From assembly GCF_008831285.2 (NCBI RefSeq), contig NC_045140.1, positions 13,249,036 through 13,313,035 of the forward strand: a stretch of DNA of 64,000 nucleotides, in the 5' to 3' direction. The translations under genes and the position numbers were made by a program. Of the stretch, positions 41,942-55,114 are shown piece by piece. The stretch is from Nymphaea colorata (Eukaryota > Streptophyta > Magnoliopsida > Nymphaeales > Nymphaeaceae). The notes under the pieces were generated by a model. It did not search any database, had not been told where the DNA came from, and worked only from the letters and a program-made list of their open reading frames with translations. Numbering within the stretch: position 1 is the stretch's first letter; the number at the start of each line of letters is the position of its first letter.

Positions 41942-42939
41942 TCATGGAATGTCGTCATCACCATTTTCAGCAGAGTTTTTGTCATTTCCCTCCCCCTGTA
42001 TGCAACTGTCAAAGAAGTGTTCATTCTCATAGAACTTTACATCTCGAGAAACAATCATGCATTTAGAGAGAGGGTCAAAACAACGATACCCTCTCTTCTT
42101 GCTTGAGCACCCCAAAAAAATATACTTGATGGCACGACTCTGAAGTTTATTTCTAAATTTTTCTTGCACATGTACGTAACACTTGCACCCAAATATCCTG
42201 AGGTGTTTGATTGAGAGAGGCTTGTTGAGAAGAAATTCAAGTGGATTTTTTCCATCGATGCTAGAATTTGGAACTCGATTGGATATATAACACGCTGTCC
42301 CTATGACTTCGCTCCAAAACATCGGGGGTACATTCATGTGCATCATAAGAGCCCGTGCTATATTTAGAAGTTGCTGATTTTTCCTTTCTGTCGTGTCGTT
42401 TTGCTGAGGTGTCCCGACGCATGTATATTGAGGTTGTATCCCATGTTTCCTCATAAAGTTCTTCAATCACCACTATTGTCAGAGCGAAGCATTTTAATCT
42501 TAGCACCATATTGAGTAAGAATGAAATCATAGAATTCTTCAAAGATTTTTGGCACCTCACTTTTATTTTTGAGAAAATAAATCCAAGTTACACGAGTCAT
42601 ATCATCAATGAAAGAGACACAGTACTTAAAACCAGCACGAGAGTCCTCTGGAGCAGGTCCCCAGACATCCGAGTGGATCAGATCGAAAGCTTTTCCAGCA
42701 TGAGTGGGCTGAAAAGGAAGGCGTGTAAACTTTACAAATTCACATGCATCACACACTTTATTATCTTCAATAGTGAGGGAAGGAATAAGACGACTGAGAT
42801 TCCGATCGCATATGTGGCCTAATCGAGCATGCCAAATTTGATAGTCCATCCTTTGAGTTAATCTTGATTTTGTGAAGAAACTCAAACTGTTGGTGTCTAC
42901 AACGTAGAGGTCACCATGGCATCGGCCTTTACCAATCAC
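41942..42939 (-). pseudogene. Copia integrase, family C
   Basis: Zinc region WHARLGHICDRNLSRL and CDACEFVKFTR. Core [28 protein letters not shown], then after a one-base frameshift near 42465 TPQQNDTTERKNQQLLNIAR, and RIFGCKCYVHVQEKFRNKL. Catalytic D, D and E are all visible; the usual QQNG reads QQND. Confidence 0.9.
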
Positions 42940-43275
42940 TTTCTTCGTGCTCGGGTCCTGAAACGTTACGTCCTTTTTGGAAAAAATAACAGGACAATCC
43001 TAATCTTGAGTGATTTTGCTAACAGACATAAGATTGACAGCGAGTTTGGGAACAAGTAAAGTAGAGCCAATATGTTTTTCAAAAAATGTTGTTTTTTCAA
43101 TGCCGGCAACTTCTATAGATGACCCATCAGCAGAAAAAACAGAATGATGAAGATCCTTATTTAGATCGGCAAGTCTTGTGGGATATTAGTCATGTGATCA
43201 GTAGCACCAGAATCAACTATCCAAGATTTATTATTAGTGGCAGTCATCAAGGCACATGGCTTACCTTCAGGGATG

Positions 43276-44265
43276 TCACCCACTGGGTGGGAAGATACTA
43301 GATTTGTTTTTGAGAATTTCTGAAAAAATTTTTCCAGGTCCTCTTTGGTGACAAAGTTTGCAAGATTTACGTCTTTGTCTGGGATTGAAGAGGATCCCTT
43401 TTCCTTCCCTAGTCATCCCACGAGTTCCCAGCAGCGGTCGCGTGTCGCCCAATTTCCTGCAGCGAGTACACTTAAGTTTGCTGCGAGTTTTCAGTGTGTT
43501 CGAATGGTACCTTTGTATGCCTTGAATGGTGCCCGATTGTGAGAGGCATGCCATTTTTTCTTGGCTGTCTCCTATGGAATCTGTTTTAGGAAGGGTGCTC
43601 ATGACTCTTCGCCTTGACACCTCTCTTTGAATCATTTGACAAACAACATTGAATTTGGGCAGCGGCATAGTGTTGAGGATTTGAGTCCTTAAGGATTCAT
43701 AGTCCTCACTCAATCCAGCGAGGACCTTGAAAATTTGATCTTCTTCAAATCGCTGTTTATAGATGGTTGGATCAGAAGTTGCAGGCCGGTATTGGAGGAG
43801 CTCATCATATAGGCTTCTCAGTCTTCCAATGTACCGCTGCACATCTTGATCATGGAGGGTGAGATTGGTAATTTCACATTGTATTTGGTATACTCGAGCA
43901 AGATTATTTTGTTCACTATAAAGTTCATCTAGAGCCTCCCATATTCCGTACACGGTATCTTGGTATGTGAAAAAGTTTGCTATGGATGGTTCCATAGAGT
44001 TGAGTAGCCACGTCATAACCATGTCGTTCTCAGCTTCCCATTCATCATATTTAGGATCAGTAGTGGCTGGAACTTTGATTTTTCCATTAATGTATCCTGC
44101 CTTTGATCTTCCACTAAGGAACAAGCGAGCAGCATTCGCCCAACTCAAATAATTAGCACCATTGAGCGTGGAGGTAATTTTCAGACTGTTATGTTCGGTG
44201 GACTTAGCTCCCTTGGATGCTTCGTCTCTAGTAGCGTCAACCATGATATTGAAACTTTGGATCAA
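43276..44265 (-). pseudogene. Copia gag, family C
   Basis: Probable start is the Met of MVDATRDEASKGAKS (about 44244). Contains LNGANYLSWANAARLFLSGR, MTWLLNSMEPSIANFF, YSEQNNLARVYQIQCEI and VLAGLSEDYESLRTQILN. The zinc knuckle begins CTRCRKLG but then loses frame (DTRPLLGTRG where an H, then DRCWE-type sequence is expected; one base lost near 43445). The protease part (near 43180-43230, with a readable [17 protein letters not shown]-like trace) is further broken. Confidence 0.88.
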
Positions 44266-44374
44266 GAGGAAATCACACCTGGAATGTCTTGTCTAGCGAG
44301 TCTTGCTCCCTCGTGACAGCAACTGCACCACTTGTGAAATACCGACGTTTCGGAGAGATCATCGAATATTCATT

Positions 44375-44386
44375 GCTCTGATACCA
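44375..44386 (-). other. primer-binding site, initiator tRNA-Met
   Basis: Minus strand reads TGGTATCAGAGC immediately after the 5' LTR. Confidence 0.9.
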
Positions 44387-44788
44387 TGCTGAAATTCATG
44401 GATGATGAAGAGGAAGAAAGAAAAGAACTCAGACTTTAACGTGGTTTGGCATTAAAGCCTACATCCACCAAAAACAGAGGAAGCTCTGTTTTGTATATTC
44501 TCACCCACTGATAACGTGGGAGTCATCTCCTTATATGGATTACAGCCCCTTCTTCCAATACAGGTCCCAATAATCTTAAGATCCCTAGAAATCAGGGAAT
44601 TACATAACAAAGACAACAATTATAAGGAAGGGAAAGACGAGATTGGCGTATTTAGATTGACGCCAATTCTCGTTCTGATGTTCTCAATCCAAAAAATTAA
44701 CTGTTGAGGATTTCTTTCCAAAGAAACTGCTGAAGATTTCTTTCCAAGATAGAGACGTTGACAGTGCTTCCTTCCAAATGAGCTAACA
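44387..44788 (-). repeat. 5' LTR of family C Copia
   Basis: 402 bp; starts TGCTGAAATTC on the + strand (the other LTR has TGTTGAAATTC) and ends GAGCTAACA. Confidence 0.93.
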
Positions 44789-45241
44789 GTCCCATCCCTA
44801 GGACCTTAGGACACTTGGGAGAACTGGAATCACTGGACCTTTCTCACAACTTATTAGGGAGCATGCCAGAAGAGCTAACTAGAGACACCTTTCTCTCTGT
44901 GTTGGATCTGTCATACAAGAACGTTCATGGGAGAATCCCTCAATACAACCAGTTTGACACATTCAATGCTACTTACTTCATTTGATGGGAACCTAAGGCT
45001 TTCTGGACCACCATTAGCACTCTCATGCCCAAGTACTGAGAGTGGCTCTCACAATTCCATCAATGGCGTTGAAGAAAAGCCAAAAGATCCACATTGGGAG
45101 TATTTAACAGCAGGGGTTAGTGCTGCAGTTGGTTTGTTGACATGCACACTGCCCATCATGCTCATTGAAAGAGTAGCAAATTGGTGTTGGGATGTTGTGG
45201 ACAGGGCACTCGAGGCATTACTACTCCTACTACATCGTTGA
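44789..45241 (+). pseudogene. LRR receptor-like protein pseudogene, C-terminal part
   Basis: Continues the LRR frame after the Copia: PIPRTLGHLGELESLDLSHN and LLGSMPEEL. A frameshift near 44975 leads to SFDGNLRLSGPPLALSCPS (the usual end cap of this family), then an acidic juxtamembrane stretch, one membrane helix (AGVSAAVGLLTCTLPIMLI) and a short cytoplasmic tail, with TGA at 45239-45241. No kinase follows, which makes it a receptor-like protein and not a receptor kinase. Confidence 0.88.
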
Positions 45242-45872
<631 letters not shown>

Positions 45873-46075
45873 TAAGATTATGGACCACTCAAGTTAATGA
45901 CAAAAATACCAAATGTTCCGTGAAAGTAGAGTTACTTTACTTGGAGCTAAGATATAAAATTTAAAAATATAAGATGATTTTGAAAACTAAATAAATAATC
46001 CATTTTTTACAAAAAAGTAAAAAAGTTGTCAACACAATCTGCCAAACTATTCTCAAATGATTTGTATCCTGTCGA

Positions 46076-46350
46076 CACGGATGGAGGTGTAAATTATCAA
46101 AAAACACAAGACATAACTTAATGTGGTTTGGTTCATAAAGAACCTACATCCACAAATCTCACTTTGATTTTAGTGCGGTTTGGTCCAAGAGAACCTATGG
46201 ATACAGATGCCACTCTATCCTTCTTGTCATTCAAGACGGGAGTTTTCGTTAAATACAGAGGCCATTGGGTTTATATGAACAATCCCACGAATGAAGGGAC
46301 TTAATTTAATTTTTATATAATGGATTTAAAACGTTTCTTAACCTTTTGGT
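46076..46350. repeat. possible solo-LTR or LTR fragment
   Basis: AACTTAATGTGGTTTGG and AACCTACATCCAC resemble the family C LTR (AACGTGGTTTGGC, CCTACATCCAC) at the same spacing, and a second GTGCGGTTTGG with AGAACCTATGG follows. Edges are not defined. Confidence 0.35.
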
Positions 46351-46673
46351 ATTTTGTGGAACAGTTTATAGTTTTCATCCACTGCATATCTTAATGATGC
46401 GTCTCTCCTTGCACCTGCCACTTTTGATTTGCACATATATCACTTTTGAAGATGCTTTCACACACCCGACTAATGTTCCATTTGCATCTTCGAGCAATAT
46501 ATATGACAACTAAAGTTTGTGCAGGCCAATCAATTCTAACAAGTTTGGTGAGGATGCCTCAGGATAGAGCCACATGTGGGCAATTGCCCACACATCTCAA
46601 CAAAATCCATTATTTATATATTTGTCAACCCCAAATTTTTGCATGTTTACGAATAAAATGCCATTTATACCGT

Positions 46674-46678
46674 TCAAA

Positions 46679-46713
<35 letters not shown>

Positions 46714-46739
46714 ATATATATATATATATATATATATAT
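46674..46739. repeat. (AAAT)n and (AT)n compound microsatellite
   Basis: About ten AAAT units followed by an AT run. Confidence 0.95.
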
Positions 46740-47997
46740 GGTGAGTGCCCTTCAGCTAAACATGTCTGGCTCTAACACTGCTTCAAGATGAAATGCATTT
46801 GATACTCGGTTATTTCATGGCAAGTTTGCCCGCGATACAATTGATGGTGATCGACTTTTATGCACTTGCTTTTCTTGTGAAAGGTTAGAAATTGAGCAGC
46901 AAGACATGCTGCTCAGACATTGCCACACCAAACAAGAGGAACTATGATTTCAGTAATTCTTAACTCATGTAGAAGGAAATTCAACCAAGTAATCTCAGCA
47001 ATTGTATTGGCAATTGTTCGATATATAGACCTGGTACTATATGAAACTGTCTATTTTTTCTTTCTTAAAAGTTGGTGCGAGTGGAGAACTCAATACACGA
47101 TGGTCGACTCCATTTGCCCTATGCTTAACTTTGCTTATGCTGAAAGCTGAAAAATAGGAAGGTCAAAGGTCTCTCTCTCTCATTTCCTAATACTAATTGG
47201 CCTTTAAGGAAAATAACTTTCAATTTGTATGAAAACAAGAAAAGTATTTGGGCTTTCTTCTTCTGATTTATTACATGTTGAAATCAGGTCTGAATCGAGA
47301 AACTTAATTACCTATCCAGTGTCTTAAGCCTTTGTGGCTGGCTAGTACGCTGGCCCTTGGTACTATATATACATGCTTTGGCGTGCGCAAAGAGTTGATA
47401 CCCCTAGAGCTCATTGATGTATAATGCCTTAAAGCATGTTAATCATGTGGTTTTTGTTCAAGGCATATTCTCTTAACCTTTCTGGTAGACAACAAAGGTT
47501 AGATTGGACATTTTTAAGGATCCAAATCCTACTCAGGTCTCTTATTATACGAAACCAAATCTGACCTGGTTTAATTACTTCATGCATCTGACGAAACCAG
47601 TTTTGACTGAGATGGTCAGATACCTGAACTTAACTCTTCCTATTGTTGTTCAACCTTTTTTTTTTTTTTTAACTGATAGTAAATACCCCTTTGTAGAATA
47701 GATCAACTATTATTAAAATTGGTACGAATTGGCCAACTTGAGTCGGCTGATCGAGTCGAATAAGGAATAATTTGATTAGATACAAGTAAACTTCTGGGGT
47801 TTCTTAGAATCGGTTGATTTTTATGAAAATTGGCTTATCAAATAGAATTGTCAGAGTCTACCTGGATAAGGTCATGGCTGGTCATTATATGCTGTGTTCC
47901 AAACATTTCGTTTGTGTTTGTGTTTCATGGGGCAAACCTGCATAAATCTTTATACTTTTGGCTTGAACTAATTTTTTATCTTTCTGATGCACAAATC
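46740..47997. other. intergenic, no gene seen
   Basis: AT-rich; 47041-47210 recurs at 50683-50840 in the same orientation. Confidence 0.55.
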
Positions 47998-49668
47998 CAT
48001 CCTTTTTTGTGCACTCAATGAAATCATTACTCAGATACTGCAATTGTCCTGCATGCTTGTCATCATACTCAGTAGTTGGACCATCAGATCGAGATTACAC
48101 AAATGTGCATTCGCCTTTGTGTTTTTTTCTCTTGTTCCTTTGACCACAATAGGGTTGTACCTTATACGTTCAAGAGTTGTTGAAGATGGAAGAAGAACTT
48201 CAAGTTCTGATACCAATCCGATACAGCGATTAAAGGTACCATGAAACATTAACTGGATTCACCTGAGCATGTATATGCTTTCCATTAATTCATTCATAAG
48301 TTACCATACAGAAGGTTAGAATAAGTGAAAGAGCATGGAGAAATATATGTTTTTGTTTAGCTCGTAACATGGATGTTTTGATATACGTTAATGTTTTGAT
48401 ATATTTTATTGTTATACATGTAAGTGCCCTAAAGAAATTAAAGGTATTAAATGAATGCTCCTACGGAAAAAAAAAAAAATAAATTCTGACTTCCTCTAGT
48501 GAGTGGTATGCTCTTTTTGAGGGATTAATCAGCTATGAACAAATATGATGTGAGCAGGCTGATACGGTGTGGATATAAAAAATAGTGGAAACTTGAGGTC
48601 TGGATTTGAAATTATGACAGAAGGGCAATTTAAATCAAATTTTCCTCCTTTCTTTTTATTTTTTATTTTTAAATAAAAAATAGTCATACCGTGCTTATGG
48701 GGTGAGTAGGAGGAGTCATCCTATCATCTAGCCGAAAGCCATTCATTTCTCGCCTTCTTTTACAAAATACTACTTGCGAAGAGTAGGAAGACCTCCTTCT
48801 TTCTAGTTTTTATATACGCTTTTCTCATGCATCTACTTTGTTTGTTCTTAGTTAATAAATAAATAGGGTTGGGGGCCCCAAGTCCAACCTCCCAGCGAGA
48901 TTGAATCACAGCCCGAACTCTCTTAGAAGCGTTTTGATTTGCACCAATTAATTTTGAAAATTTCAGAAAAAAGGTCTGCAGATGACTTTATTGAAAACTA
49001 TATACATCTTTGCTACTAACTAACTAACTAACTAAATTCATCAGTAAATAGCACCCGCATGGTCACTCGCTAGCGCGTCACTAATAGCTAAATGGTGACT
49101 GATGAAAGCAGAAGATCACTAATAACATTCATATAGCAAGATTTTGCATTCGGGCCACTCAGTTTAATTGAAAGCGTGGAAATGGATCAGATTCGGGTTG
49201 GATATTTGCATTCGACTTGAATAGGGCGTTATCTATTCAGTGGTTTCATCATTTAAGAATGATACTGATACAGCATGTGGACGTTTTACCCAAGCAATTG
49301 AGTTCAATGCTGGGGCGCAGCATTAATGATATGATTAGTGTACTGTTATTTTGGTGGAAAAAGACGACTTTGAGTCAACTCCGCGTACCATTAATGCTCC
49401 ACGACATGCCCCGTCGTCGTTTCACGCTAGAATAGATACGGGTTGCCCATGCTGGGCTCGGTCTCATTGATTGCCCTTTCTTTCAATTTTGAGCCTTCCG
49501 GTTTAGTTTAAAAGTAAATGCAGTAGATTGCAGTTTGCATTCAAACATGACCCGTCATCCAATACCTAAGCTCGTAACATGGATGGATTGCCTACTACTA
49601 ATTCATGGGCATGGTTTCACGCTTGCCATAATTTTTTGTCATATATGTTTTCTTTTACCACGTCGAGT

Positions 49669-49950
49669 TAAGCCTGGGCGGGCATCCGGCCCGGTCCAGC
49701 TCGATAACAAGTTGAGCCAGGGCCCGGGCTCGACTCAAAAAACCCGAGCTCGAGTTCGGCCCGATTAAATTTAAAAATATATTTTTAATATAAAATAAAT
49801 ATATAAATACAATGAATTATAATAAAATATTATATATATGTATATTAATAAAAAATTAAAAATAAATTATCGGCCCACTTAACGAGTCGGGCCGGCCTAG
49901 GTCCCTTTTTTCTGGGCTCGGGACCAGGTACCGGCGGCGGCCCAGCCTTA
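49669..49950. mobile_element. hAT-type MITE, copy 1
   Basis: 282 bp with inverted ends TAAGCCTGGGC and TAAGGCTGGGC, GC-rich subterminal GGGCCGGCC-type repeats and an AT-rich core. The flanking 8 bp, CGTCGAGT and CTTTGAGT, agree at six positions, compatible with an aged 8-bp hAT duplication. The core matches 56804-56905. Confidence 0.75.
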
Positions 49951-50375
49951 CTTTGAGTCCACATACTCCCCAAAAAAAAAAGGTTTTGGGTCTGACCTAT
50001 ACAGATAAAACAAGTTCTCCTAGTGGAATTTCCAAACTTCATTGAAAATGAAGATTTGGAAACAATTTCGTCAGATATGCATTGGGAGTAGCTTTGTTAT
50101 TGTCTATACCAAACGCATAAATGGCAAGGACTGATTACTTGTTCCAACAATATTACCTTGAATGGCCTGCACCAAATGCAGTGGGGAAGCCATAAATTTT
50201 TTTGGTTATGGGGCATTGTTGTAGAAATTCTTATTTTTCAAAGGGCACAACATATATAAATAAGTAAATAATTATAAGACATCTATGTAAAAATATATAA
50301 AAATAAATAAAAAATTTGTTGCTGGCCTATATGTAGCTCTGTTACTGACCAAATGCAGTTAAATTCAAAAGACGC

Positions 50376-50690
50376 GTACCTACATGGCAGAATGAATCTC
50401 ATTGTTGTATGTGGGAGAGAGTTTCTTACGACCACAGCTATGGCATGGTCTCTAGCCTCCATTTCTATGATTTCGACCTGGAGGTAAGTGAGCTAGACCC
50501 TTCCTTATTCGAGCTTCGCCGCCTCTGCTATCTTGATCTCAGCGTCGATTTAATTAGCTGTGGGAGATTGCCTGCAGCTGACTGAGCTGACTTATCTCAG
50601 GCTTGCGGATTCCATGGTCTCATTCCCGAACCTTTCAAACAACTTTTCAAACATGCCACCTTACTATCATTGAAACTGTCTATTTTTCTT
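50376..50690 (+). pseudogene. LRR receptor-like protein fragment (second copy)
   Basis: Repeats the 5' part of the gene at 37241: TWQNESHCCMWERVSY, MVSSLHFYDFDLEVSELDPS and LFELRRLCYLDLS. It breaks off after about 300 bp at CCACCTTACTATCATT, where the sequence jumps to the homologue of 47041. Confidence 0.8.
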
Positions 50691-50840
50691 TGAACTAAAG
50701 AGTTGGTGCGACTGGAGAATTCAGTACACGATGGTCGTCTCCATTTGCCCTAAGCCCAACTTGCTTACCCTAAAAGCAGAAAAATAAGGTCAAAGGTCTG
50801 TCTCTCATTTCCTTTTACTAACTGGCTGTCTTTATAGGCA

Positions 50841-53189
50841 CTGCCTAATGAACTTGAACTCGTGTCACAACTTGGATATTTGAAAACGTGAGAAGCTTGA
50901 GCCTACATGAAGCTCAAAAAACAGAAAAGAGACTCAAGAAGGCTCGACCATGTTCACTTAATGGACCAACCACAACTTAAAACATTGAAACAGCACAAAA
51001 TTACATACATGGAGGCAGCGTATATAACCAGCTTCGTGCAAACAATGCTAAAGTCTATGTGCAAGTCTCCATAACTTTTTCAATCAACAATCAATTGCTG
51101 TTGACATGGACATAATTATTTTGTTGATGATCCATTGGTTGACTGCTAACAAACCTGCTGTAGGTCAGTTGGATTTGTCCTAACATCAAAACTTAAAGTT
51201 GGGGAAGTTGGTGCCTTTGGGCAGCAAAATCTCTTTTGAGCTACTAGGAGGGTGTGAAGCTGAACTTGAACCAGTGGGTAGTAGGACAACTACTGCCCTC
51301 TTTTATGAGAATGGCAAATTTGTTGATGGAATCGCTGTCCACAAACAAATATAATGGTCTGACCATTTTTTTAAATGTAATAATCTTATTGAAATAATAT
51401 AATATATTTTTCATAGTATGCAGCAATAGATTTCACAATCTATGTGTCTTAGTACTGTAATCAAATGTAGAGACTTCTCTGCTAGTAAGTCCAACGAAAT
51501 TTTGACTGGCAATAAATGAAAGCCATAACTAGATGGCAGTATGGCATCACATTCAAGTTATTTTCTGAAATTGCTATTTAGATCTTTTCATGGGACTTTC
51601 AAACAAAATGTTGAGGGAATCATGATGTGTTCATAATGGCATTTTATCATGATATCAAGAATATAGAAAAAGTGTTGATTTTCTATTTTGTTTCTATGTT
51701 ATGCCACTATATATATTCCTCCTTTTCAACTGAGATTTTTCCAGGAAAAAAAAAACAGAATCACAAGTTTGCCATGCTGAGATCTTCTTTGATGCTGGCA
51801 ATGTGATTATGATTAATCAGTCTTCTTGAGGTTGAACTAAACGCAGCAAAGAGCCTCGTTTTGCCCATGTTTCTATATTTATATACTAGTATATGAAAAC
51901 TCTTGTTTGGCCAGCATAATAACCAAGTTGATTCTAATACTATTTGCCTCATCACCAAAATAGTATAGCAGAATGTTTGTTTGCATCTCAAAATTAATTT
52001 TGGTTTTCGGAGTAGTGCAAAAAAATCAAGTTTTTGTTGTTAAAAGAGAGAGAAATGGACTCACCTATCGGTACGAGGTCCGGTCATTCCTAATTTATTT
52101 GTTGTGGGTAACCAAACCAAGAACTAACATTTTGTTTTGCACATTTCAATATTTTAAAATGTTATCTTAAAACCTTGTATGCATATGCATGTGTGCTCAA
52201 GTTAAGAAAATTTTTTAAGGTATTGAAACAAATTTTAAAGAGATTAAATTAGACTTGGTTAAAAATATTGTGCCTTAGGTTTAGGACTATGGTGTTAAAG
52301 GTATTTAATGAACTCCAAATGATAGCAACTTTAGAAAGTTGAGATTGGAATGTAGAAATAGTTTAATTAATAAATTACTCCAAGATATATACTTTTGAAA
52401 TCATTTGAGTTTCTCAAATATTGTCATCAGAACTCAAAGTTTTCAACTTATTTAAAGAAATATGATTGAAAACATATTTGTAAATTGCTTGTTTTAAAAA
52501 AACGTGGCTTCAGTTTGTCATGCTTTGTAGAAACAACTTTTTCAATTTTTTTTTTTTTTTTTAGAATAAGATTTTGAATTAGATGGGCAATGACCATAGT
52601 TCAATTCATCATAGGGCCATAAAGAATAGACTTTACAATATTGAAAGAGTTTTAAAAATCAAAATTATAGTGAAAAAGAGTAAAAATTTGATTTTTGAAA
52701 CAAGAAAATACTATAATTTATATAACTCTTTTCCTTAAATCTTAAGTAAGTTTCAAGATTTTGCCATAATTAGATTGTTATCTCATTAGAGTTTGATATT
52801 GTCTTACTTAAGTTTCTTAGATACGTGTTTGTGAGCATTTGTGAATCTCATAAGTGATTATGTATATATGTTTCTTAAATTCTATATGCAAGAGATAACA
52901 ATTCCAAACTTCAGATACATCTATAAAGTAACAAAAAAGCAAAATTTATTAGAAATGGATAAAGGTAAATCTCATTTATCAATTCGCTCAATGGCTTTTT
53001 TGGAAAATATAGGTAGGCCATGGAAGAGTAGAAAAAAATTGAAAGATTGAAAAATGGTGGAGAATAAATTTGTGATTTGAAAGATCAAAATAATATGGTC
53101 AATGCAAATTAGCATGCACATCAAGTGTATTTAAATATTTACTCAGTTGGACAGTTAGACATGTCCACAAACAATCAAAACATCAACAT
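50841..53189. other. AT-rich intergenic DNA, nothing recognised
   Basis: No coding, RNA or repeat signature stood out; only short random ORFs. Confidence 0.5.
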
Positions 53190-54330
53190 AGAGAGATAAA
53201 AATAAAAATATGAGGAGAAATAGAGAACATATAGAGAGAAATTAAAAAAGAGAATGAGAGAAATATAGAGGGAAATGAAAAGATATGTAAAAGAGAAACT
53301 AAGATTTAAAGAAGGGAGAGAAAGAGAGAAATTTGAAAGAGAAAGAATTAAAAAGAGAGAGAAATAAAAAAGAGAGAAATAAAAAGAGAAGAATAAAAAT
53401 GACAGATTAAAAGAGAGAAAGAAATAAAAGGAGAGATGTTCAAATGAGAGACATAAAAATTAAAATGAAAGAGAAACAAGTTAAAAATGTAAGAAAAATA
53501 ACTTTGAAAGAGAGAGATGAAAAAAAGAGAAATGTTGAGAGAAAAAGAGAGAGAGAAATATGCATAAAGGTCCGAGAAGAAAGAAGATAAATTAAGAGGA
53601 GAGAAAACAATATTTTTTAAAGAGAGATGAAACCATGTTTAAAACATAGGAAAGAGATTAAAAAGCTACACTTGCCTTGGTCGTGCTCCCCAAATATTAA
53701 GGAAGATCATTAACAACAAAGAGATCTCTAGGTATTCATTGGCTTGACATAAAAATAAAGATAAAAAAGTTCAAATAAACGATAGAAAAGCTAACAATGA
53801 GAAAAAAACAAGTTAAGAGAGAGATAAGCGAGTTAAAAGAAAAGGAGAAACAAGTTAAAATGATAAAAACATATGTTAAAAATGAAGGAGAAAGATCTTA
53901 GTCAAAATAAAGAATGAGGAGAATCCCTGCCTTGGTCATGCTACGGGAGCATCACGGTAGATCCTTATCTTCGGAAAGACTCTAGACCTTCCTCGGCTTG
54001 GCGTAAAATAGAAAGAGAAATACAATAAAAGATAATGAAATAGACATTAAAAAAGAGAGAAAAATAAGTAGAAAAAGAGACAAGGAGTGGCTAGAAATGA
54101 AGTCTATATTCCTTGTTATGATGGATTCCAAGGCTCATAGAGGATGGCTCCAGCTCGTTGAAGACGACCCATACAAGTCCAAAAGGAGCACCTACGAGGT
54201 CCTCTCATTGAAAACATAAGCTTGATATTGAAAATCAAGAGAGCCAAACAAAAAAAAAAAAAAAAATTGAAGAAGAAGACAATGAAGTTAAAAGAGGAGA
54301 GAGAAAGCTCAAAAAGATGATGGATTGATG
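53190..54330. repeat. purine-rich (AGAGAAA) region
   Basis: About 1.1 kb dominated by A and G on the + strand (AAAGAGAGAAAT-type words). It is interrupted by two related GC-richer segments starting CTTGCCTTGGTCGTGCTCC (about 53670) and CCTGCCTTGGTCATGCTAC (about 53927), which suggests a tandem unit of about 260 bp. Confidence 0.7.
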
Positions 54331-54514
54331 TTAAATGAGAAAAGTGAAAATGACATTTATAATAGAAGAAGACTCAAAGGATTATGATCTTTCTTAATGA
54401 AATTAGCCATCAACTAGTCACTCTTGACTCAAAATATGCTTAAAAACACTGATAAGGTCAAATTGTCCAAAAATGGGTTGATTGGAGGGTGGACTGCACA
54501 ATGGAGCAATGTCT

Positions 54515-54830
54515 AGAATTGAGATTTGGATTTGAAATTCTATTTTGGATCTGGCTGAGAATTTGCATTTGAATATGGATCTAGGGGTCTGTTTTGGATG
54601 TAGAACCAGAATTTGGATTTGAATCTAAGTATGGGATTTGTTTTGGATCTAGAGCTGTAATTTGGATTTAGATATAGATCTAGGGATCGATTTTGAAATT
54701 GAACCAAGGATTTGGCCCTGAATTTGGATCTAGAGCTGTAATTTGGATTTGGATATGGTTTTATAGATCTGTTTTGAAATTGAACCTAGGATTTGGACCC
54801 AAATTTACATCTAGAGGTTTGTTTAAATTA
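54515..54830. repeat. TTTGGATCTAG-type tandem repeat
   Basis: Word repeats AATTTGGATTTG, GATCTAG and TGTTTTGG. A clear unit starting TCTAGAGCTGTAATTTGG occurs at 54648 and 54729, an 81-bp period. Confidence 0.7.
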
Positions 54831-55040
54831 ATAGGCATTATTAATGATCGTGCTAAAGTAGAAGGATCATTTTGGGAAATCTAAAATTTAAATGAAGAAC
54901 AAGAGAGAAAGGCCCCACCAATCACATTTCATTCTTTATTAGAGTGCTACTTGAGCAATATAGTCAGGCATACAAAAGTTTGTAGAAGTAAAAGCCTCTT
55001 GTTACAGTACGAAAAATAGCAGACGGAAAACGTAAATGAG

Positions 55041-55114
55041 TGGCCCATGCAGGTCTCGAACCTGCGACCTTCGCGTTATTAGCACAACGCTCTAACCAAC
55101 TGAGCTAATAGGCC
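55041..55114 (-). tRNA. tRNA-Ile (anticodon AAT)
   Basis: A 74-nt cloverleaf on the minus strand. The acceptor stem GGCCTAT pairs with ATGGGCC (one G-U), discriminator A. D-arm stem is GCTC/GAGC. The anticodon arm TTGTG-CTAATAA-CGCGA has anticodon AAT, and the T-arm is GCAGG-TTCGAGA-CCTGC. No intron and no encoded CCA, as expected for a nuclear gene. A TTTT stretch about 12 bases downstream can terminate RNA polymerase III; A- and B-box sequences are internal (TAGCTCAGTTGG, GGTTCGAGACC). Confidence 0.96.

Larger units (their letters stand above)
39602..44788 (-). mobile_element. Copia LTR retrotransposon, family C
   Basis: 5187-bp element on the minus strand between LTRs of 418 and 402 bp, with a perfect target duplication GTCCC (39597-39601 and 44789-44793). 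It has an initiator-Met primer site and a polypurine tract. Its proteins differ clearly from families A and B. All major domains are present but split by several frameshifts. It interrupts the LRR pseudogene, and the host frame reads through if the element and one GTCCC are ignored. Confidence 0.95.
47998..50840 (+). repeat. decayed second copy of the 28.4-47.2 kb block
   Basis: Short homologous stretches follow the order of the first copy: 47998-48225 with 28391-28615; 48241-48345 with about 34810-34935 (last ERMP1 intron); 48521-48790 with about 36007-36245; 49385-49500 weakly with about 36540-36630; 50376-50682 with about 37423-37800 (LRR 5' end); 50683-50840 with 47041-47210. The DNA between, including all ERMP1 exons and most of the LRR gene, is absent. 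A MITE was inserted at 49669. Confidence 0.7.

Noticed and set aside
41800-42030. Short plus- and minus-strand ORFs in the Copia pol linker
   Set aside because: Shadows of the broken linker between integrase and reverse transcriptase.
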